The notes under the pieces: model-generated | Told to the model about the DNA's origin: nothing | The model's input: the letters and a program-made list of their open reading frames with translations, nothing else | Databases searched by the model: none | Assembly (NCBI GenBank): GCA_022777455.1 | Contig: JALFGI010000089.1 | Span: 1-7,878, forward strand | Length of the DNA: 7,878 nucleotides | Direction of reading: 5' to 3' | From: Clostridiales bacterium | GTDB lineage: Bacteria > Bacillota_A > Clostridia > Oscillospirales > Oscillospiraceae | Shown here: positions 1 to 5,421 of the stretch, in pieces | Numbering within the stretch: the stretch's first letter is position 1 | Layout: each line of letters opens with the position of its first letter | Program-made: the position numbers and the translations under genes

Positions 1-147
1 GGTCCAGTGGAGCCGGGAGAAAACTCCATCGGGAGCATCATAGTAGGTGGTTTCCATTCGGATTTCCCGGAATCCCCCATAAATGGCTTCGATGTTTTTC
101 AGTTGTTCTTCGGTTGCCCGGTATTTCAGTTCAAATTCCCGTCCCAT
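1..147 (-). CDS. CYTH-domain protein, N-terminal part (runs off left edge)
   Basis: The minus strand reads an open frame of 49 codons from an ATG at 147 to the window edge, with no stop. An AGGAG ribosome binding site lies 8 bases before the ATG (plus strand ctcct at 156-160). The N-terminus starts MGREFELKYRATEEQL, carrying the ExExK signature (residues 4-8, EFELK) that defines the CYTH / triphosphate tunnel metalloenzyme superfamily, and continues with METTYYDAPDG, the usual second strand and turn of these proteins. Known members hydrolyse inorganic triphosphate or thiamine triphosphate, or act as class IV adenylate cyclases; they bind divalent metal through the ExExK acidic residues inside a beta tunnel. 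Only a quarter to a third of the protein is visible, so the substrate cannot be assigned. It is transcribed divergently from the sulfatase-maturase gene. Confidence 0.8.
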   Translation of the reverse strand, partial: MGREFELKYRATEEQLKNIEAIYGGFREIRMETTYYDAPDGVFSRLHWT

Positions 148-452
148 GATGCGTGCTCCTTTGCAGAGAATAGGTTGTATGATGTGCTTGCTGCCCTTAC
201 GCGGTAAAAGATAAATTGTAATTTGGCGTACCGGAACCGACGTCCCCTTGGCTCCCCCTCTGGGGGAGCTGGCTGCCCCGTAAGGGGCAGACTGAGAGGG
301 CTTCGAGTCCTATTCTCTTACTTCGGTACCCTCTCAGTCAGCCTGTTCGGCTGACAGCTCTCCCAAAGGGAGAGCCAAGGGGTGTTGCCGCATCTGCCCT
401 CTAAATAACAATTTTCCGGGGCAGAAAACAGAGCCGGAAGGAGGATTTTCAA
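148..452. other. Divergent intergenic region of about 305 bp
   Basis: The gap separates the CYTH gene (minus) from the maturase gene (plus). Its main content is the hairpin-rich repeat at 244-382. A possible plus-strand promoter is TTGCTG (188-193), an 18-base spacer and TAAATT (212-217); if real, the repeat would lie in the maturase leader. A small stem CTGCCC (394-399) / GGGCAG (419-424) lies between the repeat and the maturase ribosome binding site GGAAGGAGG (436-444). I see no coding frame with a credible ribosome binding site here. Confidence 0.5.
244..382. repeat. Palindromic intergenic repeat of two inverted hairpin-rich units
   Basis: Two inverted copies of a 54-57 bp unit (left 244-300, right 329-382) flank a 28-bp centre. 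The outer arms match over 11 bases (244-254 with 372-382, beginning CCCCTTGGCTC) and the inner arms over 10 bases (ACTGAGAGGG 291-300 with CCCTCTCAGT 329-338). Each unit also folds into two small hairpins: 251-258/262-269 and 273-279/284-290 on the left, 337-343/349-355 and 357-364/368-375 on the right. The layout fits a REP/MITE-like dispersed element that forms a cruciform in DNA or a branched RNA. From memory, similar CCTTGGCTC...GAGAGGG sequences are common between genes in Oscillospiraceae; copy number cannot be tested from this window. Confidence 0.8.
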
Positions 453-1589
453 GTGAAAAATGTAAATTTGCTGATCAAACCGGCTTCCAGTCTGTGTAAT
501 CTCCGGTGTGAATACTGCTTTTATGAGGATGAAGCCCAGAACCGAACACAGCGCAGCATGGGTGTTATGAAGGAAGAACTGGCGGACGAGCTGATCCGGC
601 AGGTTTTTGAGGCGGTGGATCCCGATGGTGCAGTCAGCTTTGCCTTTCAGGGCGGGGAGCCCACCGTGGCCGGCCTTCCTTTTTTTCGGCATTTTGCGGA
701 AAAAGTAAAACAGTGCCGCCCGCCCAGAGTGCGGATCAGCTTTGCCATTCAAACCAACGGCACGCTGCTCAATGAGGATTGGGCACAATTTCTGAAAGCG
801 GAAGGCTTCCTGGTGGGCCTTTCGGTGGATGGCTTCCGGGAGGCTCATGAGGCCCACCGGGTGGATGCGGAGGGAAACGGCACCTGGAAGCGGGTGCTCA
901 CCGCCAAAGCCCTTCTGGATCAATACGCCGTGGACTACAATGCCCTGTGCGTGGTCACCGGGCACTGTGCCCGGCATCCCGAAAAGGCATACGGGAGCCT
1001 GAAAAACCTGGGCTTCCGGTATATCCAGTTCATCGCCTGCCTGGACCCCATCGGCCATGACCGGGGGCAGGAACCCTGGTCGCTGACACCGGAGCGTTAT
1101 GGCCGGTTTCTGTGCCGGGTGTTTGACCTATGGTACCGGGACTGGGTCCAGGGAAATTACCATAGCATCCGGCTGTTTGAGGACTATGTCCATGTCCTGC
1201 TGGGAGACGGCGCCAGCACCTGCGCCACCTGCGGAAAATGTGGCGCTTATCTGGTGCTGGAAGGGGACGGCTCCGCCTATCCCTGCGATTTCTTTGTGCT
1301 GGACCACTGGAAAATCGGCAGCATCGGGGAGATGACCATTGCTGATATGGCAGCCAGCGAAAAGACCGCTGCGTTTTTGCATTGGGGCAGTGTCAAGCCG
1401 GTGGAATGCGCCGCCTGCCCCTATGGCGTCATCTGCAACGGCGGCTGCAAAAACGACTGGTACACGGATGAGACCGGCTCCCACAACTATTTCTGCGCCT
1501 CCTTCCGGGAATTGCTGGATCACGCCCTGCCCCGGCTTCAGCAGATTGCCCGGGCGGAGCTGGCAGCAAAGCGGCAGCTCCGCCTGTGA
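453..1589 (+). CDS. Anaerobic sulfatase-maturating enzyme (radical SAM/SPASM)
   Basis: This 378-residue protein should convert an active-site Cys (or Ser) of a sulfatase into formylglycine without oxygen, using S-adenosylmethionine and three [4Fe-4S] clusters in the cytoplasm. The radical-SAM motif CNLRCEYC gives Cys15, Cys19 and Cys22, the spacing and position known for the Clostridium perfringens enzyme. GGEPT (67-71) is the SAM-binding motif. The SPASM region carries Cys257, 260, 263, 278, 319, 322, 328, 332 and 348, enough for two auxiliary clusters. Asp279, directly after Cys278, matches the proposed catalytic base. Length is normal for the family. The start is GTG at 453, chosen because GGAAGGAGG (436-444) lies 8 bases upstream and the family N-terminus 'LLIKPASSLCNLRC' follows at once. 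No sulfatase is in the window, so the substrate lies elsewhere. A related SPASM peptide maturase is a less likely alternative. Confidence 0.92.
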   Translation: MKNVNLLIKPASSLCNLRCEYCFYEDEAQNRTQRSMGVMKEELADELIRQVFEAVDPDGAVSFAFQGGEPTVAGLPFFRHFAEKVKQCRPPRVRISFAIQTNGTLLNEDWAQFLKAEGFLVGLSVDGFREAHEAHRVDAEGNGTWKRVLTAKALLDQYAVDYNALCVVTGHCARHPEKAYGSLKNLGFRYIQFIACLDPIGHDRGQEPWSLTPERYGRFLCRVFDLWYRDWVQGNYHSIRLFEDYVHVLLGDGASTCATCGKCGAYLVLEGDGSAYPCDFFVLDHWKIGSIGEMTIADMAASEKTAAFLHWGSVKPVECAACPYGVICNGGCKNDWYTDETGSHNYFCASFRELLDHALPRLQQIARAELAAKRQLRL

Positions 1590-1591
1590 AA

Positions 1592-1635
1592 AAATCCGAA
1601 CCTGAATTCCGTGGGTGGAAAACGGGTTCGGATTT
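1592..1635. terminator. Bidirectional intrinsic terminator between convergent genes
   Basis: An 11-bp perfect stem, AAATCCGAACC (1592-1602) with GGTTCGGATTT (1625-1635), lies between the maturase stop (1589) and the ADP-ribosylglycohydrolase stop (1643). A short inner pairing TTCC/GGAA (1607-1610/1617-1620) can shorten the loop. On the minus strand the stem runs into a six-T tract; on the plus strand it runs into ATTTCTTAT. It should end transcripts from both sides, more strongly for the minus-strand operon. Confidence 0.8.
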
Positions 1636-1642
1636 CTTATCA

Positions 1643-2461
1643 TTACTTGGTTTGTGCTGCCGCGGATTCGCGGAATGCGTCGAATCGCTGCAGGACTGCC
1701 AGCAGTTCTTCGGGCAGCCGCTGCCGGCACTGTCGTTTCAGGTCCTCCGGGACGCCGTAGAAGCCCTCGGCCATGGAGCCCGCAATGCAGGTGAGGGTAT
1801 CGCAGTCGCCGCCCAGGGAAACGGCGGTGCGGATCACATCTTCAAAGCTCTTGCCCTCCAGGAAAGCGGTGATGGCTTCCGGAACGGTTTCCTGACAGCT
1901 TTCCATATGATGGTAGGTGGGGCGGATCTCGTCGCAGGTTCTGCTCAGATCATAGTCAAACAGGGTTTGGATGTAGTCTTTGATTTCTTCTTTGGTGTAA
2001 CCGGTTCTGGCAAAGAAAATTGCACAGGCGGTGGCTTCCGCGCCCTTGATGCCCTCCGGGTGGTTGTGGGTGACTTCCGCGGACAGCCGTGCCATCCGGC
2101 GAACCGTTTCCAGATCGTCAAAGAGCCACGCAGCGGAGGATACCCGCATGGCGGAGCCGTTTCCGTAGCTGCCGTAGGGCTCCGGGAAGCGGCTTCTCAA
2201 CCAGCTGCGGAACATTCCGCCGTATCCCGCGTGGGGAAATGCCCGACCGAAGCGCCGCATGGACTGAATCAGCTGCCGGCGAACGTCTGCATCATCCGCA
2301 TTGGGTGGGAGCGATAGAAAGGCGTCCGCTACCGCAAGGGTCATCACGCTGTCGTCGGTATAGGTGGATTCGGCAGAAAAAAGGGGAAAATCCTTGGTTT
2401 TGTCCCCCTGATCAAATTCATAGGGGCTGCCGATGATATCTCCTAAAATTGCGCCGTACAT
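1643..2461 (-). CDS. ADP-ribosylglycohydrolase family protein (DraG/ARH fold)
   Basis: The 272-residue protein has the full set of ADP-ribosylglycohydrolase landmarks: N-terminal YGAILGDIIGSPYEF (2-16), the metal-binding TDDS (35-38), NGSAMR (101-106), THNHPEGIKGA (131-141) and the second metal motif GGDCDT (217-222) followed by a typical helix IAGSMAEGFYG. Family members hold two Mg2+ ions and remove ADP-ribose from modified arginine, serine or other acceptors, or cleave small ADP-ribosyl compounds. No metal ligand is missing, so it should be active in the cytoplasm; the target is unknown. An upstream in-frame ATG at 2545 exists, but the ATG at 2461 is right: it opens with the conserved N-terminus and has AGAAGGAGG 8 bases upstream. 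It is the last gene of the macro/VWA block, 2 bases after the VWA stop, so translation is probably coupled. Confidence 0.93.
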   Translation of the reverse strand: MYGAILGDIIGSPYEFDQGDKTKDFPLFSAESTYTDDSVMTLAVADAFLSLPPNADDADVRRQLIQSMRRFGRAFPHAGYGGMFRSWLRSRFPEPYGSYGNGSAMRVSSAAWLFDDLETVRRMARLSAEVTHNHPEGIKGAEATACAIFFARTGYTKEEIKDYIQTLFDYDLSRTCDEIRPTYHHMESCQETVPEAITAFLEGKSFEDVIRTAVSLGGDCDTLTCIAGSMAEGFYGVPEDLKRQCRQRLPEELLAVLQRFDAFRESAAAQTK

Positions 2462-2463
2462 TT

Positions 2464-3111
2464 TTATTTCCTCCTTCTTTTGAAATCCTCGTCGATTCTC
2501 TGCCTCCAGCTGTTGTTCATCGGCGCGGTGCGGCGCACCTGGCATACCGCCTCGTTGACGGCCTCGTAGACCACTTCCGTGCCCACGCTGTCGGCGTAGT
2601 AGTTGGCGGCACGGTCGGCCCGGATGCCGAACCGGGCGGCTTCCCGGGCGGCGTCGATGTTGGCGCCCAGGAACAGAAATTCCCAGCCGTATTTTTCCTG
2701 CTGCCGCTGAATCATGGCTTTCACCTGGTCATAGGTGTAGAAATGGCTGGCATTTTCCATACCGTCGGTGGTGATGACGAATAGGGTCTTCTCGGGACGA
2801 TCCTCTTCCCGGGCATATTTGTGGACGTTGCCGATGTGGTGGATGGCTCCGCCCACCGCGTCGAGCAAAGCGGTGCAGCCCCGGACGAAATATTCCTTCT
2901 CCGTCAGGGCAGGAACCCGGTCCAGGGGAATCCGGTCGTGAATGACCTCTGTTTCATTGTCAAACAGCACCGTGGAGATCAGGGCCTCTCCCGGTTCACC
3001 CCGCTGCTTTTCAATCATGGCGTTGAAGCCGCCGATGGTGTCTTTTTCCAGCCCCGCCATGGAGCCGCTGCGGTCGAGAATGAATACCAGTTCCGTCAGA
3101 TTCTTTTTCAT
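2464..3111 (-). CDS. VWA (von Willebrand factor A) domain protein
   Basis: A 215-residue soluble protein made almost entirely of one VWA domain. The metal-ion-dependent adhesion site is complete: DRSGSM (Asp13, Ser15, Ser17), Thr80 in RGCTALLDAVG, and Asp116 in TTDGMEN. There is no signal peptide or membrane helix, so it acts in the cytoplasm. Such VWA proteins usually serve as metal-dependent binding or scaffold subunits rather than enzymes. The gene starts at ATG 3111 with TAGGAGG 8 bases upstream. It ends in a basic KRRRK tail whose codons also form the ribosome binding site of the following ADP-ribosylglycohydrolase. The macro-domain gene lies 88 bp upstream. Function is unknown; the neighbourhood suggests a partner of ADP-ribose-handling enzymes, which is inference. 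Confidence 0.9.
   Translation of the reverse strand: MKKNLTELVFILDRSGSMAGLEKDTIGGFNAMIEKQRGEPGEALISTVLFDNETEVIHDRIPLDRVPALTEKEYFVRGCTALLDAVGGAIHHIGNVHKYAREEDRPEKTLFVITTDGMENASHFYTYDQVKAMIQRQQEKYGWEFLFLGANIDAAREAARFGIRADRAANYYADSVGTEVVYEAVNEAVCQVRRTAPMNNSWRQRIDEDFKRRRK
2470..2478 (-). promoter_or_regulatory. Ribosome binding site inside the 3' end of the VWA gene
   Basis: AGAAGGAGG on the minus strand is an almost perfect Shine-Dalgarno sequence 8 bases before the ADP-ribosylglycohydrolase ATG (2461). It is also three in-frame Arg codons (AGA AGG AGG) of the VWA gene, just before its AAA TAA end. This decides the downstream start and predicts coupling of the two proteins. Confidence 0.85.
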
Positions 3112-3129
3112 ATTGTTTTCCTCCTAGAT

Positions 3130-3185
3130 TGTGGTGTTTTTGTTTACACCCACAGTATAGGAGTTTTTTTGCACGCCGTGGTCAA
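3130..3185 (-). promoter_or_regulatory. Possible promoter and operator-like palindrome before the VWA gene
   Basis: On the minus strand a good -10 (TATACT, 3159-3154) lies between the macro stop and the VWA start. The best -35 is TTGACC (3185-3180), but the spacer is 20 bases, longer than the usual 17. Directly after the -10 is an imperfect palindrome, TGTGGGTGT (3154-3146) with ACACCACA (3137-3130), differing by one bulged G. It could be an operator or a leader hairpin. Because of the spacer this promoter is tentative; the VWA gene may instead be read from upstream. Confidence 0.35.
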
Positions 3186-3199
3186 CTGCCAGGGGACAT

Positions 3200-4309
3200 T
3201 TATCCTCCCAACAAGCTCTGGTCAAATTCAAACAGAGCCGCGTTGATGTCGAACAGGTTGTAATTTCCCTCCCGGATGAAGTACATGATAATCACGTCGA
3301 ATTTGCTGCTGCTCGTCAGGGCGTAGCCTGCCCGGCCAATGAGATCCCGGGTCTGCTCCAGATTCAGTTCCAATGCCAGCGCAAGGGCAATCGCGGTGGG
3401 CTTGGTGGGCTGATAGTGGGGGTTTTTGCGAATTTTGGAGAAATGCTGCCGGGAAAGGTTGGCTTTGGTATAGATTTCGGAATCCTTCTTCCCGGTTTGA
3501 TCAATGAGCTTCAGCAGGGTTTCGGAAAAGCCGGCATCCGTCTCCGCCAGCAAATCCGCAAGGCTGGGCTTTGCTTTGGGGAAAGGAAGGGAAAAGCCTC
3601 TGCCGGCAGCCTTCTTTGGTTTTGCTTCCGGCTGAACTGCCATTGGGGCACAGGGCGCGGCGTCAAAACAGGCGGTTTCCTCTGCCTGACGGCGGCGCAT
3701 CTGCTCCTGAAGAATAAGCTTTTGCTCCATCCCCCGGACACCGCATTTGTCCGCCAGACCATACTGCTGGAGAGTTTTTTCCAGGATGTAGTTTTCGTCG
3801 ATGAAGCTGGATACCCCCTGGAACAGCTTTTCGGACAGCTGGAAGGCGTCCCGGCTGAATACCACCAGGTAGACCTGCATCTCATGTTCCATCAGAAATT
3901 CGCTGATGGCGTTCATGGCAATCTGCAGGGCCAGGGGCTTGGGAAATCCGTGATTGCCCGCCGAAATCAGCGGAAAGGCTACGGACCGACAGCGGTACCG
4001 CCTGGCCAGCTTCAGGCTTTGCCGGTAACAGGAACGCAGGAGCTTTTCTTCATCGTGACTGCCGTCCAGCCACACCGAACCGACAGCATGAATGACATAT
4101 TTTGCGTTCAGGTCAAAGCCGGGGGTGATGGCCGCGTCTCCCACCCGGATATTGCCGATTTTCTGCCGGGCTTCCAGCAGCTTCGGGCCTGCCGCCCGGT
4201 GGATGCCTGCGTCCACACCGTAGCCGATCACCGGTTTGGGATTGGCGGTGTTCACAATGGCATCCACCTGCATCTTGGTAATGTCGTTTCTGACGATTGC
4301 AAAGGGCAT
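3200..4309 (-). CDS. Macro-domain protein with C-terminal helix-turn-helix-like domain
   Basis: This 369-residue protein joins two domains. Residues 1-170 are a macro domain: RNDITKMQVDAIVNTANP near the N-terminus, the ADP-ribose-binding loop GYGVDAGIHRAAG (29-41), and FPLISAGNHGFP (112-123) as the phosphate loop. Macro domains bind ADP-ribose and many remove it from proteins or from O-acetyl-ADP-ribose. A linker (about 175-255) with charged and Ala/Pro/Lys-rich stretches follows. Residues 257-369 form a compact helical domain (SEIYTKANLSRQHFSKIRKN, then ALALALELNL and a conserved FDVIIMYFI helix) resembling an XRE/lambda-repressor-type helix-turn-helix. ATG 4309 is preferred over the in-frame GTG 4318, since that GTG is part of the Shine-Dalgarno AGGTG (4320-4316), 6 bases before the ATG. 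A transcription terminator sits immediately upstream. The target, protein or nucleic acid, is unknown. Confidence 0.88.
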   Translation of the reverse strand: MPFAIVRNDITKMQVDAIVNTANPKPVIGYGVDAGIHRAAGPKLLEARQKIGNIRVGDAAITPGFDLNAKYVIHAVGSVWLDGSHDEEKLLRSCYRQSLKLARRYRCRSVAFPLISAGNHGFPKPLALQIAMNAISEFLMEHEMQVYLVVFSRDAFQLSEKLFQGVSSFIDENYILEKTLQQYGLADKCGVRGMEQKLILQEQMRRRQAEETACFDAAPCAPMAVQPEAKPKKAAGRGFSLPFPKAKPSLADLLAETDAGFSETLLKLIDQTGKKDSEIYTKANLSRQHFSKIRKNPHYQPTKPTAIALALALELNLEQTRDLIGRAGYALTSSSKFDVIIMYFIREGNYNLFDINAALFEFDQSLLGG

Positions 4310-4315
4310 TTTTTT

Positions 4316-4320
4316 CACCT
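4316..4320 (-). promoter_or_regulatory. Ribosome binding site deciding the macro gene start
   Basis: AGGTG on the minus strand, followed by six A and ATG 4309, matches the GGAGGTGA core of the anti-Shine-Dalgarno complement. Taking the GTG within it (4318) as the start would leave no ribosome binding site, so the ATG is the better choice and adds no 'MKK' to the protein. Confidence 0.6.
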
Positions 4321-4327
4321 GCTTTTT

Positions 4328-4358
4328 AAAAACGGTGCCGCCAGGCTGGCGGCACCGT
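4328..4358 (-). terminator. Intrinsic terminator after the OmpA-like gene, in the macro gene leader
   Basis: A perfect 12-bp GC-rich stem (4332-4343 with 4347-4358; arm ACGGTGCCGCCA) with a 3-base loop is followed on the minus strand by five T (4332-4328, the first pairing in the stem). It lies 50 bases after the OmpA-like stop (4408) and about 20 bases before the macro ATG. No T tract follows on the plus strand, so its direction is minus. It should end most channel-operon transcripts; read-through or a promoter in 4359-4407 is needed for the macro gene. Confidence 0.85.
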
Positions 4359-4407
4359 AATGAATTGAATTGGTGGCAGCTTCCGTTGCCGCAACCGCCT
4401 GGGTTTC

Positions 4408-5421
4408 CTAGCCGGCTTCGGGAATTTCGATGGCAAGGTACTTGTCCAGGGCATCCAGGACGCTTTCGTCCTTCAAAATGACGGAAATTTCAATGCGTCG
4501 GTTCAGGGCCTGGCCCTCCGGCGTGGAGTTGTCCGCCACGGGACGGGTGGAGCCGTAGCCGGCGGCACAGAAGTACTCGGCATAGGGAGCAAGGCAGCCG
4601 TTCCCGGTGACCATCAGATAGTTGAGCACCGCATTGGCCCGGCTGCAGGAAAGGGTGCGGTTGATGGTGTCGGTGCCGGTGCTGTCGGCATGGCCGCCGA
4701 TGACGATGGTGTCCACATACTTCGCACTTTCGCTGGTGCCCATGAAGCTGGCAAGACCCACCGCAAGGTGGTCCAGCACCTGCCGGCTTTCCACCTTCAG
4801 GTCCGCTTTGCCCCGGGAGAACAGCACGCTCTCGCTGAGAATCAGATTACCGGTATCGCTGATAGTGATGGAGTTGGCGTTGCCCATGACCTCTTCCATG
4901 TTCTTTTTGATGGTCTGCACAATTTCCAGGCGAAGGAAGGCTACTTCCTCCATCTGCGCCCGGGCTTGGGACAGTTCTGCCTGGGTGTCGCTCAGGTAGA
5001 CCTTCTGGCGCTCCATCTGGGCCTGCTGGGCTTCGATGGTGGCCTTCTGGGCTTCGATATCGGCCTGCTGCTGGGCAAGCTGGGCCTCCTGCTCCAGCAG
5101 AAGGGACTGCTGGGCATCCATGGCCATCTGCTGAATGTCCAGATCCAGCTGGGCACTTTCCAGGGAATCGGACAGGGACTGCAGCAGCTTCTCCTTATCC
5201 TCCACCTGGAGGCTGGTGAGGGTCAGCTGCTCCACGGTTTCTTTCAGCAGCTGCTCCTTTTTGGCAAGGTTATTGTTGGTGATGATATTCTGGATGTAGG
5301 CCAGCAGCATGAGGAAGAACAGAATCAGCGCCACGGCGGACATCATGTCCGTATACGATGGCCAGAACCCCTGTTCACCCCCGGTATCCCGGCTGGCGCT
5401 GGGTTTGTGGGACTTTTTCAT
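4408..5421 (-). CDS. MotB/OmpA-like (ZorB-like) peptidoglycan-anchored motor subunit
   Basis: A 337-residue membrane protein with MotB architecture. A short cytoplasmic N-terminus leads to PSYTDMMSAVALILFFLMLL (21-40): one transmembrane helix with Asp25 at its start, where MotB and ZorB carry the proton-binding Asp. Residues 55-178 form a long Gln/Ala/Glu-rich coiled coil, with seven-residue repeats such as IEAQKAT/IEAQQAQ (122-135). Residues 185-317 are an OmpA-like peptidoglycan-binding domain, with GGHADSTGT (242-250), LSCSRANAVLNYL (257-269) and NRRIEI (307-312). The ATG overlaps the stop of the channel gene in ATGA, with AAAGGAG upstream. With that partner it should form a proton-driven complex anchored in the wall. 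It resembles Zorya ZorB, but a housekeeping envelope role is equally possible. A terminator follows. Confidence 0.88.
   Translation of the reverse strand: MKKSHKPSASRDTGGEQGFWPSYTDMMSAVALILFFLMLLAYIQNIITNNNLAKKEQLLKETVEQLTLTSLQVEDKEKLLQSLSDSLESAQLDLDIQQMAMDAQQSLLLEQEAQLAQQQADIEAQKATIEAQQAQMERQKVYLSDTQAELSQARAQMEEVAFLRLEIVQTIKKNMEEVMGNANSITISDTGNLILSESVLFSRGKADLKVESRQVLDHLAVGLASFMGTSESAKYVDTIVIGGHADSTGTDTINRTLSCSRANAVLNYLMVTGNGCLAPYAEYFCAAGYGSTRPVADNSTPEGQALNRRIEISVILKDESVLDALDKYLAIEIPEAG

Noticed and set aside
244..382. CRISPR array or tRNA/structured RNA gene.
   Set aside because: There are only two inverted units and no spaced direct repeats; no tRNA T-loop or CCA-like 3' end is seen.
318..1058. 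A 246-codon minus-strand open frame over the maturase gene.
   Set aside because: It lies opposite the well-supported maturase, has no ribosome binding site or recognisable motif, and runs into the palindromic repeat.
2462..2545. N-terminal extension of the ADP-ribosylglycohydrolase from 2545.
   Set aside because: It overlaps the VWA gene, has no ribosome binding site, and the family N-terminus begins exactly at the ATG at 2461.
3416..4360. Long plus-strand open frames opposite the macro gene, and likewise 5358-6293 opposite the channel gene.
   Set aside because: Low-complexity Gly/Gln/His-rich translations are typical of the antisense of GC-rich genes; no family resemblance and no ribosome binding site.
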